NCBI GenBank assembly: GCA_019359045.1
Contig: JAHHIA010000010.1
Coordinates: 1 to 64,000 of the forward strand
Direction: 5' to 3'
Length of the DNA stretch: 64,000 nt
Source: Scytolyngbya sp. HA4215-MV1
Lineage (GTDB): Bacteria; Cyanobacteriota; Cyanobacteriia; Leptolyngbyales; Leptolyngbyaceae
Shown here one piece after another: positions 8,630 through 17,098 of the stretch; the first letter of the stretch is position 1, and each line of letters starts with the position of its first letter. The notes under the pieces are model-generated. The model was not told where the DNA came from, searched no databases, and saw nothing but the letters and a program-made list of their open reading frames with translations. Both the position numbers and the translations under genes were made by a program.

Positions 8630-9709
8630 TTAGAAAGGAGTTTGACTACTGGAAGGAAGCGATTTCAAATGGCTGAGGAAATCAAGCAATTCCTCGTCAC
8701 TGAGTTGCTGACGCGATCGCTTCTTGTAGGTTTTCTTCAGATGGTCGCGTCCTTGTTCTTTTGTCCATCCTACCCGCATCATTTCTGTATCGATCTGGGC
8801 GATCGGGTCAGAAAAATCTACGGGTTCTTGGTTGGAAGCGGGTTCGGGAGAGGGCGATTTTTCTGCGCCTGCTTTTTGTGAACGGGAGACTGGCTTGCCA
8901 TTACCCGCAGACGTCTTTGGGGGAGTAACGACAGCAGCCTCAACATTGTTATGCCACGCTGGCGTCTGACTAGTTTCTAAATCTGGCTTTTGATCAGCTG
9001 CAAAGTCTGGGGTCAAGTTTGACTCCAAATCAGAATCCCAGTTGGGTGACCAATCGGACTCTAAGTCAGATGGCAAAGCTTCAGCGATCGGAAGTGCCTC
9101 ATCTAGACTAGGAGGTGCTACTTTATCTGGCTTAGGGCTCAAAGTATCTGGCTCTGGAACTGGTAAGTTCGGGGTTGGTAGGGGAGAGGCAGTGACGGAT
9201 GGTAGGAGCACCTCAGGCGCAATTGATGGGGAAGGGACGATCGCAGGTAAGGGCGTTGCAATCGGCTTCTCAGTTTTAGTTAAGTTCGTTAAGATGGCCT
9301 CCGCCGTAGGCAACACTGCTTCTACCGGGGCTTGGGTTGAGACAAGAGGGATAACAGGTAATAAAGCCTGTGTTGCCAATTCAGGCTGAATACCAACCAC
9401 TGCCAGCGCGCGCAACCTTGCCTGGTCTTCAGCTAGTTCAATTTGATTTGCGGCTGCCATGCCACTTGCGATTGTTAGCCCCCCAACCTGCACTTCTGCC
9501 CGAACCACATAATGATTTGTATGAATTTGCAATAATTCGGCAGTAAGGCTGCCTGTAGGATAGCGTGCCCGAAACTGAGCCAGGGCAGACTGAAGTTCCA
9601 ACCGCTGTCTTAAAGGAGCAGTCGTGACTGCTGCGGAACTGGAGTCTGGAACAAAAGCAGAGACCTCTGCTTGCGTTGATAAACTATCTTCAAAAGCAAA
9701 TGAGGGCAT
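8630..9709 (-). CDS. Cyanobacterial hypothetical protein with conserved ends and Pro-rich linker
   Basis: I start at the ATG at 9709 (MPSFAFEDSL), giving 359 residues. The frame opens 8 codons earlier. Residues about 32-105 form a compact domain (RARYPTGSLTAELLQIHTNH, VVRAEVQVGGLTIASGMAAA, IELAEDQARLRALAVVGI). This reads like a small alpha/beta module of the kind seen in Rad52-like annealing proteins of cyanobacteria, but I am unsure. About 180 residues of Pro/Ser/Asp-rich low complexity follow. The C-terminus is again ordered (IDTEMMRVGWTKEQGRDHL, KRSRQQLSDEELLDFLSHL), a helical motif I associate with the same proteins. Function not established. Confidence 0.6.
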   Translation of the reverse strand: MPSFAFEDSLSTQAEVSAFVPDSSSAAVTTAPLRQRLELQSALAQFRARYPTGSLTAELLQIHTNHYVVRAEVQVGGLTIASGMAAANQIELAEDQARLRALAVVGIQPELATQALLPVIPLVSTQAPVEAVLPTAEAILTNLTKTEKPIATPLPAIVPSPSIAPEVLLPSVTASPLPTPNLPVPEPDTLSPKPDKVAPPSLDEALPIAEALPSDLESDWSPNWDSDLESNLTPDFAADQKPDLETSQTPAWHNNVEAAVVTPPKTSAGNGKPVSRSQKAGAEKSPSPEPASNQEPVDFSDPIAQIDTEMMRVGWTKEQGRDHLKKTYKKRSRQQLSDEELLDFLSHLKSLPSSSQTPF

Positions 9710-10044
9710 AGTAGCAAGGGACTTTACGCACACAAACTATCCAAAATTGCTAGTCCAAGACCCAAGATGGTATTTGGATGCGGGGAGAAGATAAGAGGAG
9801 CTTCCAGAGAAAGTCTCTCTTACAAGTCCTATAACATTGGGATAGATTTGTTCATTGTAGTCATCTGTGAGCTGTGGAAGGTGTTATTTTTAAGCGTTGG
9901 GTTTGAATTGGCTACCGATTGATTTCGGTCTATCGTATTTTGGGAGACTGCATTACCTCTGAACGAAGTGGTTATACTTAGGAATAATTTTCTAGGCTTG
10001 GTTACTCTATAATCCGCAAAATTTTAAGTTTGGAGTTTGAATGA
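9710..10044. other. Intergenic region before phoU
   Basis: About 335 bases between divergent genes. It must hold the promoters of the hypothetical gene (minus) and phoU (plus). I see no convincing Pho box (tandem CTTAACCT-like repeats), no RNA gene and no strong hairpin. The last part is A/T-rich (ATACTTAGGAATAATTTT), as expected for a promoter. Confidence 0.4.
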
Positions 10045-10710
10045 GTGAGCGCTCCGTTGGAAGATTCAAGAGCCGTTAGAACAAATTTTGAGCGCCAAAT
10101 CAAGCATCTACAACGGGATGTTCTACGGATGGGGGCATTGGTCGAGAATTCTTGCTGGTTAGCGCGTCAGGCTTTATTCGAAAGAGATTTGGATGCACCT
10201 GGTCGCATTGCTCGCCAAGATAAGCAAATCGATCGCTTCTACCGTCAAATTGAGATGGAGTGCGTCAGTTTAATTGCCTTACAATCTCCTGTTGCTCAGG
10301 ATTTGCGGTTGCTCAGTGCCTTGATGCAGTTGGTACGCGATCTGGAACGCATTGGAGACTATGCTGAAGATCTGGGTGAAATTGCCGTTCGGCTGTTTCC
10401 TTATCCCGTTTCGTCGCATATGGGGCAGGTGCAATTAATGTTCGATCGCTGTCGGGCAATGTTAGCAATGAGTTTGGTGGCACTTTCTGACCTCGATGCA
10501 GAATCAGGTCTAGATATTAAGGACAAGGATGATGCGGTCGATTCTGACTACGATACGCTCTACAATTTACTGGCTCAACAGAACAATGTTCAGGGTGCTG
10601 TGGAACCGATCGTCCTGTTGGTTTTAGTGATTCGGCATCTTGAACGTATGGCTGATCACGCTACCAACATCGGTAAGCGAGTAGCTTATATTGTCACAGG
10701 GCAACGGTGA
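10045..10710 (+). CDS. phoU: PhoU-family phosphate regulatory protein
   Basis: The 221-residue all-helical protein consists of two PhoU repeats. Each carries the metal-binding signature E/DxxxD: residues about 85-105 (LVRDLERIGDYAEDLGEIA) and about 195-212 (LVIRHLERMADHATNIGKR). PhoU represses the PhoR/PhoB-type response when phosphate is sufficient and influences the Pst transporter. The start is GTG at 10045. The ATG at 10041, four bases upstream, is out of frame and stops after 12 codons. No pst or pho genes are adjacent, so this is a stand-alone phoU. Confidence 0.93.
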   Translation: MSAPLEDSRAVRTNFERQIKHLQRDVLRMGALVENSCWLARQALFERDLDAPGRIARQDKQIDRFYRQIEMECVSLIALQSPVAQDLRLLSALMQLVRDLERIGDYAEDLGEIAVRLFPYPVSSHMGQVQLMFDRCRAMLAMSLVALSDLDAESGLDIKDKDDAVDSDYDTLYNLLAQQNNVQGAVEPIVLLVLVIRHLERMADHATNIGKRVAYIVTGQR

Positions 10711-11019
10711 GTCAAAGTAACTTCACTAATTTGTTTGACAGGTCTGTGTGCAATACGAAAGGATAAACTAAACTGTAACCGTGCAAAATGAACTGAGAGT
10801 TTGTCATCCGGATATCTGCGACCAAAGCTGGTTCTAGCCGTCTTAACTTCTCGATCTCTTCTATCTGTGGTGGCTTCTGTCGCTCGACTGTTATGTCAGG
10901 GAATCACAGGTTCTTCTGTTGTCGGAGGCAAACAAAAGTAGAGAAAGAAGTAAAGTCGTCCTAGAAACTGTCATTTTTTAAGCATATTCTGGTTGTTTGG
11001 ATAAACTTTCAGCAGGTGA

Positions 11020-11082
11020 CCTCTGATTCAGTACACAGGCAGCCACATAGATTGGCTTAGATTAAGTTCTGTGAATCAGAGG
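11020..11082 (+). promoter_or_regulatory. Long-range hairpin in the leader of the RNB gene
   Basis: CCTCTGATTCA at 11020-11030 is the exact reverse complement of TGAATCAGAGG at 11072-11082. The 41-base interior holds a second small stem (AGCC 11041-11044 with GGCT 11054-11057). No T-run follows. The downstream arm runs straight into GGGAGACTCGGAG, the most purine-rich ribosome-binding-like stretch before the gene, so folding could mask or present it. The rest of 10711-11129 shows no gene. Confidence 0.45.
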
Positions 11083-11098
11083 GGAGACTCGGAGAACG

Positions 11099-11173
11099 AT
11101 GAATTAAGACATGAGGATTGAATCGCTACATGGAATTTTCGATCGCAACGCTGCTGGCAAACTTCACAGATGA
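11099..11173 (+). promoter_or_regulatory. Two short upstream reading frames overlapping the RNB start
   Basis: Behind the GGAG at 11091 lies ATG AAT TAA (11099-11107), a two-codon frame. An ATG at 11111 then opens a 20-codon frame ending at 11173, which overlaps the beginning of the RNB gene (ATG 11130) in another frame. Either may be accidental, but they sit exactly where initiation should occur. Confidence 0.3.
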
Positions 11174-13499
11174 CAAACTGGTTGCTCCCAAAGTTCTGGA
11201 AAAAAAGCTTGGGTGTGAAGATGAAACCAGCTTACGAAAACTGCAAATTGCGCTGGATGCACTGGAAAAAATTGGTATCTTGACCAAAGATCGGGGCAAG
11301 TACAAGCGCATCTTTGAAGAGGGACTGGTAGAGGGCAAGCTGCGCTGTTCGAGCAAAGGCTTTTGTTTCGCTATTCAAGATATTGAAGGCTCAGAGGATA
11401 TTTATATCCGGGAAAGCCAGTTGAATAATGCTTGGAATGGCGATCGCGTTTTGGTCAAGGTCACCAAAGAAGGTAGCCGTAAACGTAGCCCTGAGGGTGA
11501 AGTGCGTTTGATTTTAGAACGCTCCAATCCATCAGTCTTGGCACGCATCAAACAAACAGAAAAGGGCTATCGAGCTGTACCACTGGATGATCGGTTACTG
11601 TTCGAGCTAGATCTCGCCATCAATGGGCAACCAGTTGAAGATGCGATCGACAATCTGGTTCATATTGAGGTACTGCGCTATCCTCTGGGGCAGCACCTGC
11701 CGCTTGGCAAGGTTGCCCAAATTCTTGGCAGCGATTCCGATGCTGCCGATACCGATATTGTTTTTTGTAAACATTACCTGCCGCGGGCTTTTCCCAACAA
11801 TGTGCTGGAAGAAGCCGACGCGCTCCCCAAAAAAATTCTGAAAGCTGACCTGAAAAAACGGTTGGATTTACGGGAGGTTTTAACGGTTGCGATCGAAGGA
11901 TTCGGTGACCAGCCTGCTGCTACGGTAGATGATGCGCTCACCCTCGAAAAGACGCAAGAAGGAAACTGGCGACTGGGGGTTCACATTACCGATGCCTCTT
12001 ACTATGTAGCTTCAGATTCTGCCCTTGATCGAGAAGCTCAAAAACGTGGATTTTCGGTCTATTTGGGCGATACCATCTTACCCATGTTGCCAGAAAAACT
12101 GTCTGATAACCTTTGCTCTCTCCAGGCAGGCAAAGACCATCTAACTATCTCCATCTTGTTTAGCTTTTCAGATCAGGGAGAATTGTTAGAGTTTGAGCTT
12201 CAGCCAGCTGTGATTCAGGTGGATTATTGTCTGAGCTATCAACAGGCGCAGTCAATTTTGCATCGGCAAGAACTTGAGGTAAATAGCCCTGAGCGTAAAG
12301 AAATCCAGGAATTTAAGCCTGCGTTTGAACTGTTAGATCAATTATTTGCCCTGAGCCAATCACTCAAAGCCCAACGACAACTCCGGGGAGCCTTTGAACT
12401 GAACTTACCCGAAAAAAGCTTGCCAGGCAGCGAAGGGAGTCCGTTAGGACAACCTATGTTCACTCGCTTCCACTATAAAGATGAGGGCGCCTTAGGGGCA
12501 ATGGTTGTTTCCTCTGCCTTACCTGTGCGATCCATGGTGGCAGAGTTTATGCTGCTTGCCAACCAAAGCGTGGCTGCCCATTTGCGGGCGCTCAATGTGC
12601 CGGCGATCTACCGCGTTCATCCTACCCCCGATCCGGATGATGTGCAAGAATTGATCAAGTTAGCTGGCAACATGGGCATTGATCTGCACTTAGAACAAGA
12701 GGATGTGGTTCATGCGCAAGATTATCAACGATTTACCCACAAGTTTGCCGAATCTGATACTGAGCGGGTTCTCACCTATTTGCTGTTAGAAACTCTAAAA
12801 CCTGCTTTTTATAGCACCACTGCCAAGCCGCACTTTGGTCTTGCGTTGGCTCAGGGCTATACGCACTTTACTGCGCCACTCCGCCGCTATCCAGATCTCC
12901 TAGTGCATCGGGTTCTACATGCCGTTTTTGCTGAGGGGCGCGATCGCAAATCCAGTCGCTCGAAAGAAGCGGTCGATCTACGGCACAATTCCTGTCATGA
13001 CAAAATTAGCTGGAATGTTTTGCCCAGTGAAGTTCAACAAGAATTGGAAATCCACTTTGCCTCTGTCGTTATTCATTTGAGTGAGCGAGAAAAAGTTGCT
13101 CAGGAAGCGGAAGAAGACTTGGAAGGTTTGAAGAAAGCCGAATTGATGCGAGAACGCACCGGGCAAATTTTCCATGGCTTAATTACGGGAGTTCAATCCT
13201 ATGGTTTATTTGTCGAAATTGAAGAACTCTTGGTAGAAGGGTTGGTGCATGTTAGCTCTCTCAAAGATGACTGGTACGAATATCGATCGCGCCAGCAAAC
13301 TCTGGTCGGACGTAAAAACCGCAAGCAATATCGCCTGGGCGATCGCATTGAAGTGCAAGTCAAAAGCGTTGATTACTATCGCCAACAAATTGACTTGATT
13401 GCCGTAGGGGGTGGGAGCGAAGCGACCGAAGAGGATGGTGAAGATCTTCCCTTTGCCAACGCGGCTTCGCGTTTTGATGATGAAGGCAACGGTCGCTAA
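11130..13499 (+). CDS. rnb: RNB-family exoribonuclease (RNase II/R)
   Basis: From ATG 11130 the protein is 789 residues (MEFSIATLLANF). A TTG four codons earlier is possible. It has an N-terminal winged-helix-like and cold-shock region, the RNB domain in the middle (RLGVHITDASYYV, SVYLGDTILPMLPEKLSDNLCSLQ, YTHFTAPLRRYPDLLVHR), and an S1 domain at about residues 690-765 (GLITGVQSYGLFVEIEELLVEGLVHVSSL). The enzyme degrades RNA 3' to 5' in mRNA turnover and RNA quality control. RNase II and RNase R cannot be told apart by eye. The first Asp cluster reads QPAATVDDAL, with fewer acidic residues than usual. Confidence 0.92.
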   Translation: MEFSIATLLANFTDDKLVAPKVLEKKLGCEDETSLRKLQIALDALEKIGILTKDRGKYKRIFEEGLVEGKLRCSSKGFCFAIQDIEGSEDIYIRESQLNNAWNGDRVLVKVTKEGSRKRSPEGEVRLILERSNPSVLARIKQTEKGYRAVPLDDRLLFELDLAINGQPVEDAIDNLVHIEVLRYPLGQHLPLGKVAQILGSDSDAADTDIVFCKHYLPRAFPNNVLEEADALPKKILKADLKKRLDLREVLTVAIEGFGDQPAATVDDALTLEKTQEGNWRLGVHITDASYYVASDSALDREAQKRGFSVYLGDTILPMLPEKLSDNLCSLQAGKDHLTISILFSFSDQGELLEFELQPAVIQVDYCLSYQQAQSILHRQELEVNSPERKEIQEFKPAFELLDQLFALSQSLKAQRQLRGAFELNLPEKSLPGSEGSPLGQPMFTRFHYKDEGALGAMVVSSALPVRSMVAEFMLLANQSVAAHLRALNVPAIYRVHPTPDPDDVQELIKLAGNMGIDLHLEQEDVVHAQDYQRFTHKFAESDTERVLTYLLLETLKPAFYSTTAKPHFGLALAQGYTHFTAPLRRYPDLLVHRVLHAVFAEGRDRKSSRSKEAVDLRHNSCHDKISWNVLPSEVQQELEIHFASVVIHLSEREKVAQEAEEDLEGLKKAELMRERTGQIFHGLITGVQSYGLFVEIEELLVEGLVHVSSLKDDWYEYRSRQQTLVGRKNRKQYRLGDRIEVQVKSVDYYRQQIDLIAVGGGSEATEEDGEDLPFANAASRFDDEGNGR

Positions 13500-13592
13500 A
13501 TCTATCAAAAGTAAGACAATCGACTGCTCTCAAGGCACTAAATTGACTTTGTACAACTCACTTCTCATTCACCTGTTCCCCACCCAAATCCA

Positions 13593-14207
13593 GTGATTCC
13601 TTCTCGCCCCTTGATTCTTGGTGTTTCCGGTGCATCTGGTCTAATCTATGCTGTGCGCGCGCTCAAGTTTTTGTTAGCAGCTGATTACAAAATTGAATTG
13701 GTGGCTTCCAAGGCTGTCTATATAGTCTGGCAGGCAGAACAAGGGATTCGGATGCCTCCGGATCCGACCCAGCAAGAACAGTTTTGGCGACAGCTGGCAG
13801 GGGAAGAATCGAGCGGCAAGCTGACTTGTCATCCCTGGAGTGATGTGGGTGCCACGATCGCCAGTGGTTCGTTTCGGACGCTGGGCATGGTGGTGATTCC
13901 CTGTAGCATGAACACGATCGCAAAATTGGCGACAGGCGTCAGCTCCGATTTATTAGAACGCGCCGCTGATGTGCAAATCAAAGAGGGGCGTAAGCTCGTG
14001 CTTGTGCCCCGCGAAACCCCCTTTAGCCTAATTCACTTGCGAAATTTGACGACGCTTGCCGAAGCCGGAGCTAAGATCGTCCCTGCGATCCCCGCCTGGT
14101 ATCACAACCCGCAGACCGTAGAAGATCTGGTCGATTTTGTAGTGGCCCGAACGCTGGATCAAATGGACATTGATTGTGTGCCAATCGATCGCTGGCAGGG
14201 ACATTGA
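13593..14207 (+). CDS. ubiX: Flavin prenyltransferase UbiX
   Basis: The 204-residue flavoprotein has LILGVSGASGLIYAVRAL at the N-terminus, VVIPCSMNTIAKLATGVSSDLL in the middle, and LVLVPRETPFSLIHLRNL followed by PAIPAWYHNPQT. All are hallmarks of UbiX/Pad1 enzymes, which prenylate FMN to make the cofactor of UbiD decarboxylases. In cyanobacteria this supports quinone (plastoquinone) synthesis. The start is GTG at 13593. It follows the RNB gene by 93 bases on the same strand and is convergent with the ABC ATPase gene. No ubiD is in the window. Confidence 0.94.
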   Translation: MIPSRPLILGVSGASGLIYAVRALKFLLAADYKIELVASKAVYIVWQAEQGIRMPPDPTQQEQFWRQLAGEESSGKLTCHPWSDVGATIASGSFRTLGMVVIPCSMNTIAKLATGVSSDLLERAADVQIKEGRKLVLVPRETPFSLIHLRNLTTLAEAGAKIVPAIPAWYHNPQTVEDLVDFVVARTLDQMDIDCVPIDRWQGH

Positions 14208-14220
14208 CTCCACTCTTAAC

Positions 14221-15549
14221 TCATTGGCGAATGGCTTGTTCGGTTTTCGGGTCAAATAGATGGATTTTGTCCGAAGCGATCGCTAACCACAGTTTTTCAC
14301 CCAACGCAACCGATCGATCGGGTTCAACTCGCGCCTGAATGAACCCACCTGGTTCAACGGCTTCCATCAAACTTGCTGCAATCACCGTCTCACTACCTAA
14401 TGCCTCCACCAGTTCTACCTGAACGGGTATGTTTTTGGGAGCGGGTGCACTAATGCTGAGATGTTCTGGACGAATCCCTAAAATCAGGCTTTGCCCATCA
14501 TACGGCTGCAAGGCAGTTTCCCACGTTTGTGGTAAAGTCAGCCGAAATTGGGAATGGCTAATTAATAAAGGTACTTTAACCTGAACAGGCAAAAAATTCA
14601 TGGGCGGGGAACCAATAAATTCTGCAACAAAACAGTTTGCTGGATAGTTATATAGCTCCAATGGAGATCCTATTTGTTGGATCTGACCAGCATTCAACAC
14701 AGTGATGCGATCGCCCATCGTCATTGCTTCGGTCTGGTCATGTGTCACATAAATTGTGGTCGTTCCCAACTGTCGCTGTAACTTGACAATCTGGGCTCGG
14801 GTTTCGGCGCGCAACTTTGCATCTAAGTTAGAAAGAGGCTCATCCATCAAAAAAACTTGGGGATTCCGCGCCATCGCACGCCCCAGTGCCACCCGTTGTT
14901 TTTGTCCGCCCGAAAGCTGTTTAGGCAATCGATTGAGCAACGTCTCAATCTGTAGGATCTGAGCGACTTCACGAACTTGCTGATCCACTGCTCGTTCTTG
15001 CTCAGACACATATCGCAGCCCTTTGGGAAGTTTCCGGGTCGCCCCTCCCAATAAATTCTCCGACCAGGCTGTCACGATCGCTTTTAGGGTCGGTTCTAAC
15101 GATTGCTCCCCCAGGATCAAAGGTTGATTGCTGAACTTCGTTCGCCTTAACCCAAACGCCAAATTGTCATAGACCGTCATATGAGGATAGAGCGCATAGT
15201 TTTGAAACACCATGGCAATATCCCGATCTTTGGGAGGTAACTCATTCACCAACTCATCCCCAACCCAAATATTGCCTGCAGTTAGCTCCTCTAATCCAGC
15301 AATCAAGCGCAAGAGCGTACTTTTGCCGCAACCTGACGGCCCCACCAGCACCATAAATTCGCCATCTTGCACGGTTAGGTTAATTGCCCTCAACACACTG
15401 ACACTGGTTGAGCGATGCGATCCTTTACTCGAGATTGGCGACGTTGCATCCAGAGAAGCAACCACCGATTCTTCAACTCCTGGGGTCGCTCGATCGCCCC
15501 CTCGCCCCGAAAAACTCTTGTAGACGTTCTCTAGAACAACCCGCGCCAC
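14221..15549 (-). CDS. Sugar-type ABC transporter ATPase (MalK/UgpC-like) with insertions
   Basis: The 442-residue ATPase has Walker A GPSGCGKST, the Q-loop MVFQNYALYPHMTVYDN, signature LSGGQKQRVALGRAMARNP, Walker B VFLMDEPLSNLDAKLRAETR and switch His in YVTHDQTEAMTMGD. A C-terminal TOBE/OB regulatory region of about 120 residues (LILGIRPEHLSI) follows, as in MalK, UgpC and GgtA, which energise uptake of sugars or compatible solutes. Two insertions are unusual: about 30 Ser/Gly-rich residues after the first beta strand, and about 45 residues between the Q-loop and the signature. No permease or binding-protein gene is adjacent, so it probably serves permeases encoded elsewhere. Confidence 0.88.
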   Translation of the reverse strand: MARVVLENVYKSFSGRGGDRATPGVEESVVASLDATSPISSKGSHRSTSVSVLRAINLTVQDGEFMVLVGPSGCGKSTLLRLIAGLEELTAGNIWVGDELVNELPPKDRDIAMVFQNYALYPHMTVYDNLAFGLRRTKFSNQPLILGEQSLEPTLKAIVTAWSENLLGGATRKLPKGLRYVSEQERAVDQQVREVAQILQIETLLNRLPKQLSGGQKQRVALGRAMARNPQVFLMDEPLSNLDAKLRAETRAQIVKLQRQLGTTTIYVTHDQTEAMTMGDRITVLNAGQIQQIGSPLELYNYPANCFVAEFIGSPPMNFLPVQVKVPLLISHSQFRLTLPQTWETALQPYDGQSLILGIRPEHLSISAPAPKNIPVQVELVEALGSETVIAASLMEAVEPGGFIQARVEPDRSVALGEKLWLAIASDKIHLFDPKTEQAIRQ

Positions 15550-15897
15550 AGTAGTTACTACTTCCTGTAAATCTTCAGACGACTAGCATACTATTATCTT
15601 TCGCTTGATGACGAAGACCTCATCAGGGATTTTTGTACTTAATCAAATAATTCTCAACTTTAGAACAAAATCTCGTTGGTCTGATTACAAATCAAAATGT
15701 AATTCTAAGAAAGATTTCAAACTCTGCTTTTAAAGACATCAAAAACAAAAAAAAATGGAAGCTAACTTATGCGGTTTAAAGGGGTGAAAGTCTCTTTGAG
15801 AAAGGATGTAAGTGGTTTTTGTCCTATCCTTTACGTTCCTTTCTGATGAGCTATATTAACTGAGCTATATTAACTCGGTAGCTTGCTGAGTTTCGCT
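15550..15897. other. Intergenic region between divergent ABC ATPase and receiver-like genes
   Basis: About 348 A/T-rich bases with promoters expected in both directions. It includes a run of nine A residues near 15751 and a perfect tandem duplication at 15847-15874. No gene or RNA was recognised. Confidence 0.4.
15847..15874 (+). repeat. Perfect 14-bp tandem duplication
   Basis: TGAGCTATATTAAC occurs twice in immediate succession (15847-15860 and 15861-15874), 23 bases before the receiver-like gene. It contains TATATTAA, so the duplication may double a promoter -10 or an operator. Confidence 0.8.
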
Positions 15898-16299
15898 ATG
15901 AAAATCACGCCAAACTATGTTTTGATCCTGGCTCGGAAGTCAGACGACTTAGCACCATTAAAATTTCTGCTGACGCGATTAAGCTATTCGGTGACAGTTG
16001 CCACTTCAGAAGAACAGGCGATCTCAGAAGTCACAAAAAGCATCCCTTGTTTAGTCATTCTTACAGGGAGCTACTCCACTTGGTCCCAACCCTTTGTGAC
16101 AAAATTGCGTGATAGCACTTATGCCCATGGCACTACTATCGTAGCACTCACAGATTGCCATGCCCCTAGCTGGCTACCCCAAGAAGATAACCCTGGTCTC
16201 GATGGATTTTTAGTAAAACCGATTAGTATCGATATCCTTTCCTCTCTCGTTCAATCTGCCTTTGTCAAGCAGCTCTGTTGTTCCACTTCCTACACCTAA
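15898..16299 (+). CDS. Receiver-like protein lacking the phosphoacceptor Asp
   Basis: From ATG 15898 (MKITPNYVLILARK) the product is 133 residues and reads as a single CheY-like fold: beta-1 VLILAR, beta-3 CLVILTGSY, beta-4 IVALTDC with the conserved Thr (T85), and beta-5 GFLVKPIS with the conserved Lys (K107). The phosphorylated Asp at the end of beta-3 is replaced by Thr (T56), and the acidic pair after beta-1 is displaced (ARKSDD). It therefore probably acts without phosphorylation, or is a degenerate paralogue. No output domain is present. It precedes a deacetylase pseudogene, so the locus may be decaying. Confidence 0.65.
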   Translation: MKITPNYVLILARKSDDLAPLKFLLTRLSYSVTVATSEEQAISEVTKSIPCLVILTGSYSTWSQPFVTKLRDSTYAHGTTIVALTDCHAPSWLPQEDNPGLDGFLVKPISIDILSSLVQSAFVKQLCCSTSYT

Positions 16300-16306
16300 C
16301 GCCGCG

Positions 16307-16965
16307 ATATCCAATTTTTACAAAATCTTACAACCTGTTTTTCTAGAATGCCTTGAGCGTGTAAACTTTTACACCTCAAGGATTTTGCTCCCATTCGAGG
16401 GTGCCCCTCCTCAATACATCCCTCAATTGCTGAAGATGGTAGAACACTACAGGATTCATGCCAGTTTTTTTCTGTTGGGAGTTTGGGTTAACCGTAATCC
16501 TGCGATTGCCAAGTTGCCTTGTGAACAGGGACACTAGATGGGTCCGCATGGTTACACCCATCAGCCCTGTTGGTGTTTCTCTGCAATCGCCCTAAAGCAA
16601 AGTCGGGAATCAATCTAAACTGGAATGGCTCAAACTTGTTAACTTGCTTCCTAGCCAGATCTACAATATGCGCCTATCTTATTAGGTTGTTGACACCTCA
16701 AATTCTGAAGCGGCTGTATCGATGAGCATACTGTACCGAGATGTAGATCGTAGTGCTGAAAGATTGCGCATCTCTTGGGACACATAGTCCAGTAAGTACT
16801 GCATCAAGTCACATCCGAATCGCTCGTTGTGTTACATGATGGTGATATGGGTGGTCAGAATATCGTTGAAATTACTGACCCGTTAATTCCTTTACACTTT
16901 GCTTCCAACTTACTCGGGGCTATCAGTTTGTGACGGTCAATCAATTTTGGGCTTTGTCCAGGTAG
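16307..16965 (+). pseudogene. Decayed polysaccharide deacetylase
   Basis: Four blocks in the order of cyanobacterial NodB-type deacetylases appear in different frames. At 16307-16600: FYKILQPVFLECL, LLPFEGAPPQYIPQLLKMV, HASFFLLGVWVNRNPAIAK, then an in-frame TAG at 16535 followed by GPHGYTHQ. At 16684: RLLTPQILKRLYR, frame shifted by one. At 16796: VLHQVTSESLVVLHDGDMGG, back in the first frame. At 16921: YQFVTVNQFWALSR, shifted again. The catalytic TFDDGP motif has become PFEGAPP. Working enzymes remove acetyl groups from peptidoglycan or surface polysaccharide. With a stop, frameshifts and a lost active site, this copy is dead. Boundaries are estimates. Confidence 0.8.
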
Positions 16966-17098
16966 GGTTCGGTGTCAACCGATTGAGGCTATTTTTCAAC
17001 CCTCTCGTTGGCTAGGCTTTCAAAATGTTAGCAAGCCATGAAAAGAATCCTCTCAGGCATGTTTTTTATTCTACTCCAAACTTTCTGACGCCAAAAAG

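Noticed and set aside
9042-9389. 115-codon Gly/Ser-rich frame on the plus strand
   Set aside because: Mirror of the Pro/Ser-rich linker of the minus-strand gene at 8630-9709.
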